A DNA stretch of 64,000 nucleotides from Nocardia vaccinii NBRC 15922 (GCF_001613305.1 NZ_BDCC01000007.1:310001-374000); one strand, 5' to 3'; counted from the first letter of the stretch, positions 28,431 to 37,290 are shown. Notes: generated by a model from the letters alone, not told the origin. A program made the numbers and translations.

Positions 28431-28832
28431 TCATTCGGTGGGACTTTCCGCGGCGCGGGCGACCTTCTTCTCGTGCCGCGCCACCACCTTGCCCACCACG
28501 CTGTCCAAACTGGTTCCCGCGGGCCAGCCTACGTAGTGGCAGAGAAACAGCGAGATCTCCCGCAGTTGCGCCGGGGTGAACTCGCCATTGCCCAGGGCCG
28601 AGCCGACCTGAATCTCCGCGACGTCGAACAGGCCCTGCGCGGTGAGCGCGCCGATCAGCAGCAGCCGGCGATCCCGGATGCTCAGTTCGGGCCGGGACCA
28701 GATATCGGCGAACAGGTGGTCCGCGGTAACGGCGAAATGGTCGCCGGGGCCGTCGGCGAAGTCCCAGCCGTACACCTCGGACATCTTCGCCAGCCCGCGT
28801 GCGCGGCGTTCGGCCGCAGTCTCCTCGCTCAT
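28431..28832 (-). CDS. Carboxymuconolactone decarboxylase (CMD/AhpD-fold) family protein
   Basis: A 133-residue protein starting at ATG 28832, overlapping the stop of the tandem-repeat ORF by 4 bp (ATGA). The CMD fold is suggested by VYGWDFADGPGDHFAVTADH, SIRDRRLLLIGALTAQG, and ELSLFLCHYVGWPAG-like residues near the end (EISLFLCHYVGW). The AhpD CXXC pair is absent, so a peroxidase-reductant role is unlikely and a decarboxylase or lactone role is more so. An equivalent gene sits next to the hydroxyacid dehydrogenase in the M. tuberculosis cyp51 region (Rv0770-Rv0771, from memory). Confidence 0.85.
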   Translation of the reverse strand: MSEETAAERRARGLAKMSEVYGWDFADGPGDHFAVTADHLFADIWSRPELSIRDRRLLLIGALTAQGLFDVAEIQVGSALGNGEFTPAQLREISLFLCHYVGWPAGTSLDSVVGKVVARHEKKVARAAESPTE

Positions 28833-28981
28833 GCTGCTTCCTTTCCGGCATGTGCGGGGGCCTGCGTGGTGACGCTTCGCTGCCGCCTGCGGCCCTGACC
28901 GCTCATGCTGTAGTCCTTTTCGGCATGTGCGGGGGCCTGCGTGGTGACGCTTCGCTGCCGCCTCCGGCCCTGACCGCTCAT
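28829..28981 (-). CDS. 50-residue ORF made of two tandem 25-residue repeats
   Basis: ATG at 28981 overlaps the stop of the hydroxyacid dehydrogenase gene (ATGA). Its own TGA overlaps the start of the CMD gene in the same way. The product is two copies of MSGQGRRRQRSVTTQAPAHA plus five residues (EKDYS in the first copy, GKEAA in the second). The first 60 nt of the copies differ by one synonymous base. It is basic, with no membrane segment or known domain. It may be a true peptide, or a translational relay that keeps ribosomes moving between the flanking genes. Confidence 0.5.
   Translation of the reverse strand: MSGQGRRRQRSVTTQAPAHAEKDYSMSGQGRRRQRSVTTQAPAHAGKEAA
28832..28981. repeat. Two tandem 75-bp units
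   Basis: Units at 28907-28981 and 28832-28906. The first 60 nt are nearly identical and the final 15 nt differ. A related third unit is at 26777-26854. Confidence 0.9.
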
Positions 28982-29880
28982 GCCTGCTCCTTGGCTATAT
29001 CGCCGGGGCCGACGCCCAGGCCGGTGCCCAGGCCCTGCAGGGCCAGCCGGGCGAACGGTAGCGGAACCTCGAGCCGATCACCGACCGCCAGGGCCAGTGC
29101 CAGATCCTTCTCGCCCAGCCCGCGAACGTGGGTCAGGATCGAATGCCAGAAATCGTCCTCGGCCACCGGTGCGGTGGTGTCGCGCAACATGATCGCCCCC
29201 GCACCGCCGGTGATGGCATCGGAATGCCGGACCACCTTGCCCAGGTCGGTGATGTCCAAGCCGGCGGCCTCGGCCAGGCGCTGTGCCTCCGCTGCGGCGG
29301 TGAAGGAGACGAAGTGCAACAGGTTGCGCGCCAACTTCATTCGCGTACCCGCGCCGACCTCGCCGGCATGCACGACCAGTCCGGCGAAGCGGCCGAACGG
29401 CTCCCGTACCTTCTCGTAGGCGGCCTCGGTGCCGCCCACCATGATGGCGAGATTGCCCTGCTTGGCTCCGCCCGCGCCGCCGCTGATCGGAGCGTCCACC
29501 AATTCCACACCGCGAGAGGCGCATTCGCCCGCCAGATCCACGGCGGTGGTGTCGCTGATGGTGGAGTGCACGGCGACGACGGTGCCGGGCCGCGCGGTAC
29601 TCAGGATGCCGTCCGGGCCGGCGACCACCGAACGCACCTGCTCGTCGTCGACGACCACGATCGAGATGACCTCGGCCTGTTCGGCGACCTCGGCGGCCGA
29701 GGCCGCGGCCTTCGCGCCGCGCGCCACGAATTTCTCCAGCGCCTCGGGCCGCATATCGCAGACCACCAGTCCGCCTGGCCAATCCAGCAGCCGTTCGGCC
29801 ATCGGCGCGCCGATATTGCCCAGCCCGATGAACCCGACGCCGATGTCGTTGCCGCTCCTGCCTCCGCTGCGCTCGCTCAT
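28978..29880 (-). CDS. 3-hydroxyisobutyrate-dehydrogenase-like NAD(P) oxidoreductase
   Basis: A 300-residue protein starting at ATG 29880, overlapping the SDR stop by 4 bp. The beta-hydroxyacid dehydrogenase signature is present: IGVGFIGLGNIGAPMAERLL, then STISDTTAVDLAGE, VELVDAPISGGAGGAKQGNL with the substrate loop, and the catalytic lysine region GAGTRMKLARNLLHF. It probably oxidises a beta-hydroxy acid or acts as an imine reductase. The first ten residues (MSERSGGRSG) come from a short GAGCGCAGCGGAGG-type sequence and are not part of the fold. It corresponds to Rv0770 in the M. tuberculosis region. Confidence 0.88.
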   Translation of the reverse strand: MSERSGGRSGNDIGVGFIGLGNIGAPMAERLLDWPGGLVVCDMRPEALEKFVARGAKAAASAAEVAEQAEVISIVVVDDEQVRSVVAGPDGILSTARPGTVVAVHSTISDTTAVDLAGECASRGVELVDAPISGGAGGAKQGNLAIMVGGTEAAYEKVREPFGRFAGLVVHAGEVGAGTRMKLARNLLHFVSFTAAAEAQRLAEAAGLDITDLGKVVRHSDAITGGAGAIMLRDTTAPVAEDDFWHSILTHVRGLGEKDLALALAVGDRLEVPLPFARLALQGLGTGLGVGPGDIAKEQA

Positions 29881-30629
29881 GACCGGATGATCTGTCCGCC
29901 GTCGACGTTGAGGATGTGGCCGGTCACCCAGCTCGCCTCGTCCGAGAGCAGGTACAGGCACGCGCCGACCAGGTCCTCCGGAGTTCCCATGCGCTTCAAG
30001 GGAAGTCGGTTGACCATGTCCTTGACCATATTGCCCGGGGTGACGGTCTTGGTGGCCTCGGTGTCGATCGGGCCGGGCGCGATGGCGTTGATCCGGATCT
30101 TGGAGCCGCCGAGTTCGGTGGCCAGTTGCTGAGTCAGGCCGTTGACCCCGACCTTGGCCAGGCCGTAGAACCCGGAGTACAGCCAGGCGGCCGTGGAGGA
30201 CTGGTTGACGATCGAGCCGCCCCCATCCTTGGACATCGGCTGCCACACCGCCCGGGTCATGTTCAGCGCGCCGTCGAGGTTCACGCTCATGAACTTCTTG
30301 TAGTAATCCCACGGGACGGTCAGCAGCAGGTCCAGCTTCATATCGCCGTAGATCGCCGCGTTGTTGACCAGATGATCGATGCCGCCGAATTCGGCCACGG
30401 TGAATTCGGCCAGTGCGGTGGTCGACTCGGGATCGGACACGTCGACGCGATGGAACGCGGCGGTTCCGCCCTCGGCGACGATCTGCTTGGCGACCTCCTC
30501 GCCCTTGTCCGCGTTCAGATCCGCGACGACGACCTTCGCGCCCTCGGCGGCCAGCGCCTTGGCGTAGACGGCGCCGATACCCTGCGCTGCGCCGGTGACG
30601 ATCGCGGATCGTCCGGTGAAACGGGCCAT
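29877..30629 (-). CDS. Short-chain dehydrogenase/reductase
   Basis: A 250-residue classical SDR starting at ATG 30629. It has the cofactor loop SAIVTGAAQGIGAVYAKALA, the aspartate DLNAD specifying NAD(H), NNAAIYGD, and the catalytic serine and YxxxK in SSTAAWLYSGFYGLAKVGVN. The C-terminal GHILNVDGGQIIRS is usual. It resembles Rv0769, next to aldA in the M. tuberculosis cyp51 region. It is the first gene of a long minus-strand operon whose promoter carries the GACACGTGT operator about 205 bp upstream. Confidence 0.92.
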   Translation of the reverse strand: MARFTGRSAIVTGAAQGIGAVYAKALAAEGAKVVVADLNADKGEEVAKQIVAEGGTAAFHRVDVSDPESTTALAEFTVAEFGGIDHLVNNAAIYGDMKLDLLLTVPWDYYKKFMSVNLDGALNMTRAVWQPMSKDGGGSIVNQSSTAAWLYSGFYGLAKVGVNGLTQQLATELGGSKIRINAIAPGPIDTEATKTVTPGNMVKDMVNRLPLKRMGTPEDLVGACLYLLSDEASWVTGHILNVDGGQIIRS

Positions 30630-30830
30630 GGTGAAAACTCCTCTGCGGCAGATTGTTCGGCTTGTTCGGCGGTCGCGATCAGTGGTGCTCGGCGGACATT
30701 CCTCGAATCCGGCGCGTCGAGCTCACGAGCGCGCGGGTACCCGTCCGTGCACGTCGTCCCCTCGCCGGTGCCGTGCGACGCCGGACGCACACCTGCGTCG
30801 TTCGCTCGCTCACCGGTAGCTCCTATGCTG

Positions 30831-30853
30831 TCTGGACACGTGTACGGACTATA
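30831..30853 (-). promoter_or_regulatory. Promoter and GACACGTGT operator of the SDR operon
   Basis: TCTGGACACGTGTACGGAC (30831-30849) is a one-mismatch relative of the sites at 19593, 22061 and 48297. On the minus strand TATAGT (30848-30853) fits a -10 box just upstream of it. The 5' leader would be about 200 nt. The remaining gap to 31058 is rich in G-runs and holds no recognisable gene. Confidence 0.6.
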
Positions 30854-31058
30854 TGGTCGAAGTCGCTGCCAGCGCAAGAACCTGTTGCAGTTTGGTTGGG
30901 TGGAGGTGTGGGTTGGGGCTGGTGTCCGGGGTATCCCGGGTGGTGAACGAGGCCAGGGGAGGGATTGCGGGCGCGATGGACTCCAGCGATTGGATAGCCC
31001 GTGAAGTAGGGTCTTCCAGAGTGCGATGATCCACATGGGACTCTGAGGAGGGGGCGCG

Positions 31059-31439
31059 ATGGGGGACGTGGATGCGGGGGTGTCGGCGGCGAAGAGTCTG
31101 TATCAGCAGGCTGCTGCGGGGACGTTCACGATGGAGGAGGGGGTCGCGAGGAAGTGCGCTGAGGCATACCAGCGGCTGGTCACGAATACGATCGACCCGC
31201 AGATACAGGCCGCGAAGAACCTTGGCAGGCTGGACGGATTCGGACAGATCCATTCGGCCAATGAGCTCAAGTCTGGATTCGAGAAGAAAGCTGATGCCCT
31301 GGTCGAGACGCTGGTAAGAGCCAAGGAGGCTGCCCTCGAGCTGGCCGCAGCGCATCTGTTGGCTGCAAAGCAGATTCAGGATGCAGATGAACTGCATAAG
31401 AAGGCGATCGAGACTGCGGCGAATGGAGTCGGTAAATGA
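31059..31439 (+). CDS. WXG100-like type VII secretion substrate/partner
   Basis: A 126-residue, almost entirely helical protein starting at ATG 31059 behind GAGGAGGGGG. It lacks cysteine and has no signal peptide. A hairpin of two helices is suggested by AAKSLYQQAAAGTFTMEEGV, CAEAYQRLVTNTIDPQIQAA, and a long C-terminal helix of Ala/Glu/Lys. It is the first gene of the module with a lipoprotein, a PPE-like protein and EspG. It is the likely small partner of the 443-residue protein. The exact family is uncertain because no WXG tripeptide is present. Confidence 0.7.
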   Translation: MGDVDAGVSAAKSLYQQAAAGTFTMEEGVARKCAEAYQRLVTNTIDPQIQAAKNLGRLDGFGQIHSANELKSGFEKKADALVETLVRAKEAALELAAAHLLAAKQIQDADELHKKAIETAANGVGK

Positions 31440-32065
31440 AGGTTTCTGTCTGGATCGGCATCTGTGCGGCCGTCGTGGGGACAACTGTCGCTTGCTCGTC
31501 GAATAGTGATGAGAACTCCACCGGAAATGCGGAGAACGTCTCGTCCGCATCGGCGGCAGTCAGTACCGCTGCTGCGCGGCCGACGATTACTGACCCAAAG
31601 GTTCAGCCACCGTCGCAGGACAACAATCAGTACTCCAACGGCTTGCCAAAAGTGGTGTTCGACCCTTGTACATGGATCAGCGACCAGGCAATCCAAAAAG
31701 CTGGGTTCGATCCGTCCTCGCGGCACAGGGTAACAGATTTTGTCGCAGAGCAAACATGGTTGACCTGTGGATTCAAGTCCAAGTTGAGGGACCTCACGGT
31801 GAATTCAGGAAATGTTCCCTGGGAGCAGGATCTCCAGAAGCATGCATCCCACACCACGCCGGTCACCATGAATGGGCGGGAGGGTGTATGGGTTAATGAC
31901 CAGAAATTCAAAGGGGGCTGCGAACTCGATCTTCGCACAAAGGTTGGGTTCGTTCAAATAAATACCGATCTCACCGATGAGACAGATTCCAGCCAAACGC
32001 CTCCTTGTGATGGCATGCTGGACATAGCGAATATTATCGAGGCGGAGATCGGAAAGGGCAACTGA
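31436..32065 (+). CDS. DUF3558-family lipoprotein
   Basis: A 209-residue exported protein overlapping the previous stop by 4 bp (ATGA). The N-terminus is a lipoprotein signal ending TTVACSS, with C20 as the probable lipidation site; the -3 residue is threonine, slightly off consensus. After a Ser/Thr-rich linker come VVFDPCTWISDQAIQKAGF, a WLTCGFKS segment and GGCELDLR, matching DUF3558 lipoproteins of mycobacteria and nocardiae. It probably sits on the outer face of the membrane. Base composition is more AT-rich than in the flanking metabolic genes. Confidence 0.85.
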   Translation: MKVSVWIGICAAVVGTTVACSSNSDENSTGNAENVSSASAAVSTAAARPTITDPKVQPPSQDNNQYSNGLPKVVFDPCTWISDQAIQKAGFDPSSRHRVTDFVAEQTWLTCGFKSKLRDLTVNSGNVPWEQDLQKHASHTTPVTMNGREGVWVNDQKFKGGCELDLRTKVGFVQINTDLTDETDSSQTPPCDGMLDIANIIEAEIGKGN

Positions 32066-32067
32066 GC

Positions 32068-33399
32068 ATGACCAACCCGGGGGGCGGCTCGCCGAATTCC
32101 GTACTAACCCAGCTTTTCGGAGTAGATCCCAGAGCTGGCTCTGCGATAAACGATGCGAATACAGCCAGGGCAGGTGCGCAAAGCTTGCAGAGCCAGCTGT
32201 CGTACAACGACACCGATAATCCTTACATCAATGACCTCGAGAACTGGGCTGGCAAATCTCATCAAGAGATCTATTCCGGCGCTCAGTCGCTGCTGCCCGG
32301 CATGTTGCAGACTCACGCAACGCACTGGAATGACATCGCCGCCAACCTTGGCGGCGGCCTGTTCGGTTCGAATCTAGCGGTTCAGAATGCACTGGCCGAA
32401 GGGGCGAAAGGCCGGATTGCGAACGCGGCAGCGGATGCCGCGCAGAAATTCTTCCAGCAGATGACGCAGTTGCAGGACGTGATCACCGCGGTATCTGCGC
32501 GGATTCGATCGGTCGCTGATGGCGCCCAAGCCGTGAAGTTGTCGGTCCCGCCTCCGAGCAATGCGGCGGCCGTGCCAACCCCTACGTCACCCGGAGTTGC
32601 TCAGGTCGGTGCGCTGATCGGCGTAACCACGCCGAACAACGTGATGACCGCCGGCCGCTCCGAGGATGAGCTCCACCAGACCGCCATCGCGGCGATGAAG
32701 AACAACTACGACCCGGTATTCGCCCCGGCGGGCACCGGCGTGCCGACATTCGTGTCGATCACGAAGCCCGGCAGCAACAATGACCAGAACCCGTCCGGTC
32801 CGGCATCGTCCGGTCCGTCGGCCAACGCCAACTCCGCGAGTAACAACGCGCAGAACGCGGACAACTCACAGCAGAACAACTCGCAGCAGAAGGATTCGTC
32901 GAATTCGGATCAGTCCCAGCAGTCCCCGAGTTCGGCGAATCAGGGCACGTCGAATTCGAATACCTCACCGCAGTCGGCGGATTCGTCGAGTCTCAACCCG
33001 TCGACCTCGACCGGGACCGCCGGATACAACGGGGGTATGGGCTCCGGCGGCGGCGGTGGCCTGGGCGGTCTGGACAGCGGGACGGCCGGCGGCGGTTCCG
33101 GTGGTGCGGGACAGAGCATTCCGGGCACCGGCAGCGGGAATGCCGCTGCGGCAGCGGCTTCGGCGAACGGCGCCGCCAAGGCGACCAGTTCCGGAACCTC
33201 GGGCATGCCCGGCATGGGTGGCGCCGGGGCGCGCAAGTCGGAAGACGAAGAGCGCGAACACAAGACGCCGGACTATCTGATCATGGATCGCGAGGAAGAA
33301 CTGATCGGCCGGATCGATGCCGCCTCGGGTGATGCGATCGGTGCGAATTTCCCTGCGGCGCAGACGCAGCGGGACAATGGTGAAGGCAATTATCGGTGA
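32068..33399 (+). CDS. PPE-like type VII secretion substrate with disordered C-terminus
   Basis: A 443-residue protein starting at ATG 32068. Residues 1-170 are helical, with YINDLENWAGKSHQEIYSGA, THWNDIAANLGGGLFGS and a QKFFQQMTQLQDVITAVSAR coiled segment, as in the long partner of WXG/PE-PPE heterodimers. Residues about 235-390 are low complexity (Ser/Asn/Gln, then Gly/Ala). The C-terminus returns to order with HKTPDYLIMDREEELIGRID, a tail seen in many nocardial ESX proteins. EspG encoded next is the probable chaperone. Confidence 0.7.
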   Translation: MTNPGGGSPNSVLTQLFGVDPRAGSAINDANTARAGAQSLQSQLSYNDTDNPYINDLENWAGKSHQEIYSGAQSLLPGMLQTHATHWNDIAANLGGGLFGSNLAVQNALAEGAKGRIANAAADAAQKFFQQMTQLQDVITAVSARIRSVADGAQAVKLSVPPPSNAAAVPTPTSPGVAQVGALIGVTTPNNVMTAGRSEDELHQTAIAAMKNNYDPVFAPAGTGVPTFVSITKPGSNNDQNPSGPASSGPSANANSASNNAQNADNSQQNNSQQKDSSNSDQSQQSPSSANQGTSNSNTSPQSADSSSLNPSTSTGTAGYNGGMGSGGGGGLGGLDSGTAGGGSGGAGQSIPGTGSGNAAAAAASANGAAKATSSGTSGMPGMGGAGARKSEDEEREHKTPDYLIMDREEELIGRIDAASGDAIGANFPAAQTQRDNGEGNYR

Positions 33400-34109
33400 A
33401 ATGGGAGTTCACTCCCGACGAGTTCATGCATCAGTGGCGGGAGACCGACAAGGATCGGTATCCCTTTCCGCTGCGCCTGATCTCGTCGGCGCAATGGCAG
33501 AGCGAGGCGGCGAAAGCAACCGAGGAGCTGCGGGCGCGATTTCCCGCCGGGGGTGATCCGGACCTGTCGGCCGCGCTGCGCGTCGCGGCGGATCCGGAGG
33601 TGTCGGCGGCGCTGCTGGGCAAGCGCCGCCATCGACTGCGCGTCTACGGGGCGATCGACGGCAGCGTCGGCGTAACCCTGTTCCAGCGCCCGGGACAGAC
33701 CGACGAGTTCGGCGGCAACGTCGTCATCGAAATCGGTTCTCCAGCAGTGGTTTCCAATGTCTTCGCCGCAGTCGTCGGATCCGTTCCCGCAGGTACCGGG
33801 CCCGCTCTCGTCGAATCGGTGGACCGGATCGAGGTGAGCCTGGAATCCTGGACCGGCACGCAGGAGAACACCGCCCAGCGAATGCGCAACCTCCTCACGG
33901 TGCGCCGCGCCGGCTGGGGCCATATCGAGGTCCGCGCCGCCCTGCGCGACCGCCGCCCTTTCCCACCGCAGTACTTCAGCTGGGTCGACGTGGACGGCGA
34001 CGGCTGCTACACGTTCCGCGAGCAGTACAACGACTTCCACGTCGAACCGTGCTCGCGCCAGATGGTCGCCCACGAGGTAGCGCGAATGGCGTTGAGCTGG
34101 CGCGACTGA
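33396..34109 (+). CDS. EspG-family type VII secretion chaperone
   Basis: A 237-residue cytosolic protein with GTG at 33396, overlapping the preceding stop (GTGA). It has the EspG pattern: KWEFTPDEFMHQWRETDKDR near the N-terminus, RVAADPEVSAALLGKRRHRL in the middle, and YFSWVDVDGDGCYTFREQY with DFHVEPCSRQMVAHEVARM at the end. EspG binds a specific PPE-type substrate and delivers it to the ESX ATPase. The substrate here is presumably the 443-residue protein encoded just upstream. No ESX core gene lies in the window. Confidence 0.82.
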   Translation: MKWEFTPDEFMHQWRETDKDRYPFPLRLISSAQWQSEAAKATEELRARFPAGGDPDLSAALRVAADPEVSAALLGKRRHRLRVYGAIDGSVGVTLFQRPGQTDEFGGNVVIEIGSPAVVSNVFAAVVGSVPAGTGPALVESVDRIEVSLESWTGTQENTAQRMRNLLTVRRAGWGHIEVRAALRDRRPFPPQYFSWVDVDGDGCYTFREQYNDFHVEPCSRQMVAHEVARMALSWRD

Positions 34110-34263
34110 CCCGCAGCACCCGGTCGGCCGCCGCGGTGAAAGCCTGTGAATGTCACCCGCTCCGGTGTCCTCGCCGGTGCGCATCTGACATCATCGAACG
34201 ATGCGGCACACCTCGGAAGCGGTGTGCCTGTGGATGTTTGCCGAGAGGTCAGGAGGGGGAGCG

Positions 34264-34575
34264 ATGCTGTTCGTCCCACATGCCGTGTCGGACATGGCGA
34301 AAAAGATGGAGCCGCACGCCGAAGCGATGAAGGCGCATGCGACGGGGATCGCGAACGTCGGGTTCGAGGCGTCTCACGCTGGTCAGGACTACCAGGAGCA
34401 GGGCCAGAAGATCGCCAACGGTGTCGAAGATGTCGTGTCGATGCTGAATTCGTGGTCGGAGGCGTCCAGTTCTACGGTAGATGTATTCCGGACCGGAGTA
34501 GCCATGCATACCAGCGGTGATCAGCAGAACGCGTCCCAGATCACGACAGCGACAAATGCATTGGGTACCGCGTGA
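34264..34575 (+). CDS. WXG100-like / ESX-1 WXG protein
   Basis: A 103-residue helical protein. ATG at 34264 follows AGGAGGGGGA; the frame is open to 34201 but that part is not family-like. It has MLFVPHAVSDMAKKMEPHAE, then ANVGFEASHAGQDYQEQGQK, a GVEDVVSMLNSWSEASSSTV segment and FRTGVAMHTSGDQQNA near the end. This resembles the EspC/EsxB-like WXG partners of nocardiae. Its stop overlaps the start of the 721-residue protein (GTGA), pointing to a secreted pair. Confidence 0.75.
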   Translation: MLFVPHAVSDMAKKMEPHAEAMKAHATGIANVGFEASHAGQDYQEQGQKIANGVEDVVSMLNSWSEASSSTVDVFRTGVAMHTSGDQQNASQITTATNALGTA

Positions 34576-36737
34576 CGAATAATCCACAGCAGTACGGGAC
34601 TGCCTATTACAATGAGCAGTTGACTGCGCAGAACAATTTGACCCGGTGGCTGGCCGAAGATGATACCGGGAAGTTCACCAAAACGATCTGGAATCCCAAC
34701 GTCAACGTATCCGGCACGACTGCTGACGAGCTGCTGAATGGTGCTGTACCCGGGTTGGAATGGTTCGAACGGGCGTTGGTTCGATATCACCGGGTACACG
34801 ACGTATTGAATCTGAGTGAATTTGCCAGAATCGATATTCCCGCCGACCCGAGTATCGATTTTGCTGGTGAGATCGTTGATGCGACGAAAGAACCCCTGGG
34901 TAAGGATGGGGAGATTCGGCGGCTGGAAGTGCGTTGGTTCGATCAGCAGCGCGGCATGAGTGTCCAAAGTTTGCAGAGTTTGGCTGATCGGCTGAAAGCC
35001 GCGGCCAGCGGCAGCGGTTCGGACGCCTCACTGGAGAAGGTGACCGAAGACGTTGCCGGAGTTGCCAACGCGGTGCCGGAGGTGTGGCAGGGGCCATCCG
35101 GCGATATTGCGCAGGATCATATGGCTGGGTTTCATTCCTACGCGAGTCAGCAGAGCCAATATGTGCAGGCGTTGGCGTCGGCGCTGGAGGGAGTGCCGGA
35201 CGTTATTCTGGAGATCGTCAGGGATAAGGCGGTTTTCATTGCAAAGTTCGCTAGTGATCAGCTGCCGGTTGCCGGTCATGCGATGAAACTGGGGGGTGGA
35301 TCGGAGGATCCTGTCAGTCAGATTATTTCGATCGCAACTGGCACGGTAAACAATTCCGAGTCGGATACGGTGGTCCAATACCAGTTCCATACTACGATTA
35401 CGGATCATGCATCGGATACCTGCAAGAAATGGTTGACAGAACATTTCGGCCCTGCCGTGCGTGAAGCATTCACCGTGTTCATACACCAGTGCGCGGCAGC
35501 GGACTATTACATCAAGCAGGCATATAAGCCTGTAACGGACCTGCTCGATGGCAAGGACACGACCACCGTCCCGAAAGCCAAGGACACCAACCAGCAGAAC
35601 GGCCCCTCGGCAAGTGGGACGTCGAACTCGAACACGAGCACCGCAAGTGTGGATCAAAGCAAGACACCGAGCACGACCACCCCGACCACCCCGACATCGG
35701 TGAATCCCAGCTCGTCGCAGAGCAATCCGCTCTCGACGTTTCTGAGCCAGGCCGAGCAGACCCTGCAGACGGCTTCCTCTGGAGTGAGTCAGCTGACAAG
35801 CGCATTGCAGTCCGGCGCGAGTCAGCTCTCCAGCGTGCTCCAGTCCGGGATGAGTGGCATCTTCGGCAACACCACCGCGGCCGCGTCATCGACGAACGGC
35901 TCGAAGACCCTGGCCAGCTTCAATATCGGCGGCGAAAAGCTCTCGATGACACAGGGTTCCGACGGATCGATAACCACGACGGTGACCGGTCTGGACGGGA
36001 AGTCCCAGCAGTACACGATGGGCATCAAGAACGGGGTCCCGTACTTCACCCCCGGCGGCGGTGACTCTTCGACCCAGTCGTCCACCACGCACGATTCGAC
36101 CTCCTCCACCGGCAGCGGGACGGGCACGGACAGCGCCGGGAGCGGGAGCTATTCGACGTCCGGGACGGGTGGCGGGTCGTCGACCCAGTCGGTCACCAGC
36201 GATTCCTCGCCACAATCGGGTTCGTCGGTGCCGAGTACGGGTTCGTCCACGACGACGACCACGTCCGGCTACGACTCCTCGACGACTACGTCCTCGACCT
36301 CTTCGGGAACGTCCTCGACCGGTTCCATGGGCCACATGCCTTCGACCGGAGGCGGCGGCGGGAAAGGCTCGGAGGGCGAGCACAAATCCACCGGCCTGGT
36401 GCAGTCCAAACCGATGTGGACCAAGAACCCCGGCTCGGACCGCAAACCCGTGATCGATGCCGCCGCACCGCAAACCTCCGGCGGAAAGTTCGGTATCGAG
36501 GATCCGCTCGAGCCGTATGTGCCGAATCTCGATTTCGAGCCTGCGGCGACGCACGAGCCGAATCCGGCAGGATCGCAGAATCCCCAGTACGACCGAGATT
36601 CCGGCCATCAGCCGAGCCCGCCGCCCGCCGCGCCGGTTCCGACTCCGACTCCGACTCCCGCGCCGGTCCCCACACCGACCGCAGCGCCGCGTACCGATGG
36701 TGTGAAAATCGAGATCGACATGGGTGGTGGCAAATGA
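34572..36737 (+). CDS. Large WXG-type secreted protein with long Ser/Thr-rich tail
   Basis: A 721-residue protein with GTG start. The N-terminal 330 residues are helical and contain WQGPSGDIAQDHMAGFHSYA, like the central region of WXG-domain toxins, with QSLQSLADRLKAAASGSGSD before it. A Thr/Ser/Gln-rich linker follows, then SQLTSALQSGASQLSSVLQS helical repeats. A small beta-type stretch (FNIGGEKLSMTQGSDGSITT and KNGVPYFTPGGG) comes next, then 140 residues of Ser/Thr/Gly repeats and a Pro-Thr tail. No toxin domain is recognisable, so it may be a structural or adhesin-like substrate. Confidence 0.7.
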   Translation: MTNNPQQYGTAYYNEQLTAQNNLTRWLAEDDTGKFTKTIWNPNVNVSGTTADELLNGAVPGLEWFERALVRYHRVHDVLNLSEFARIDIPADPSIDFAGEIVDATKEPLGKDGEIRRLEVRWFDQQRGMSVQSLQSLADRLKAAASGSGSDASLEKVTEDVAGVANAVPEVWQGPSGDIAQDHMAGFHSYASQQSQYVQALASALEGVPDVILEIVRDKAVFIAKFASDQLPVAGHAMKLGGGSEDPVSQIISIATGTVNNSESDTVVQYQFHTTITDHASDTCKKWLTEHFGPAVREAFTVFIHQCAAADYYIKQAYKPVTDLLDGKDTTTVPKAKDTNQQNGPSASGTSNSNTSTASVDQSKTPSTTTPTTPTSVNPSSSQSNPLSTFLSQAEQTLQTASSGVSQLTSALQSGASQLSSVLQSGMSGIFGNTTAAASSTNGSKTLASFNIGGEKLSMTQGSDGSITTTVTGLDGKSQQYTMGIKNGVPYFTPGGGDSSTQSSTTHDSTSSTGSGTGTDSAGSGSYSTSGTGGGSSTQSVTSDSSPQSGSSVPSTGSSTTTTTSGYDSSTTTSSTSSGTSSTGSMGHMPSTGGGGGKGSEGEHKSTGLVQSKPMWTKNPGSDRKPVIDAAAPQTSGGKFGIEDPLEPYVPNLDFEPAATHEPNPAGSQNPQYDRDSGHQPSPPPAAPVPTPTPTPAPVPTPTAAPRTDGVKIEIDMGGGK

Positions 36738-37105
36738 AAAACTATGCGGCACATATGGATCAACTACTGGCGGAGTACCGGGCGCACTCCCGATCGACCC
36801 AGCAGAAGTTCTTCATAGCCGATGCCCGCACCACCCGCGACGGCTCGGCGGCATTCGACGACCTCCGGCGACAACTGGCCGAGCAGGCTCGCCGGCAGGA
36901 GGTCGAAACCGCCCGCGAACTCGCCGCCCGCCAAGAGCGCGAGGAACGTGACCGCCTGGCGCGCTTGGAAATCGAGCGAGTCCGCCTGGCCGAAGAACGC
37001 GCCCGCCCCGCCACCTACGGCCGCAACGCCATCGTCCAGCCGACGGACTGGACCGACGAGGACGACGCCTTGGAGGCCGGGATGCCGATATCGTGGCTGC
37101 AGTAG
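36734..37105 (+). CDS. Coiled-coil protein of the second WXG module
   Basis: A 123-residue protein with ATG overlapping the preceding stop (ATGA). Residues about 10-95 form one long charged helix with EQARRQEVETARELAARQER and DRLARLEIERVRLAEERARP. A short C-terminal segment, WTDEDDALEAGMPISWLQ, follows. Similar short coiled-coil proteins sit behind WXG-domain genes in nocardiae. The function is unknown; it may act as a cytosolic chaperone. Confidence 0.65.
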   Translation: MKNYAAHMDQLLAEYRAHSRSTQQKFFIADARTTRDGSAAFDDLRRQLAEQARRQEVETARELAARQEREERDRLARLEIERVRLAEERARPATYGRNAIVQPTDWTDEDDALEAGMPISWLQ

Positions 37106-37284
37106 TGCGGGAGCTCTGGCGTTCGGTAGTAGTCGGCGAGAAGGGGAATGGCGTGGCACCGGTGCGTGGGGATGCCGACGACCGCGTATTCGCGGATGAT
37201 CCGGCGCGGACTCGGGTCGATCTCCTGGGCGGTCGGCTGATCCGCAAATCAGCAGAGCCTGCCCACTGCGGAATCTGGTGGTGA
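37093..37284 (+). CDS. Doubtful 63-residue ORF
   Basis: GTG at 37093 overlaps the previous gene and the frame ends at 37284. The sequence (MAAVVRELWRSVVVGEKGNG and on) has no family resemblance or good ribosome site. It fills an otherwise empty 185-bp gap and is listed only as a possibility. Confidence 0.2.
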   Translation: MAAVVRELWRSVVVGEKGNGVAPVRGDADDRVFADDPARTRVDLLGGRLIRKSAEPAHCGIWW

Positions 37285-37290
37285 GTGAGC

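Noticed and set aside
28832..28981. Tandem repeats as a CRISPR array
   Set aside because: Only two units, no unique spacers between conserved repeats, and the units are in-frame coding sequence.
34201..34263. Longer start for the WXG protein at 34264
   Set aside because: The added residues are not helical or family-like, and a strong ribosome site sits just before 34264.
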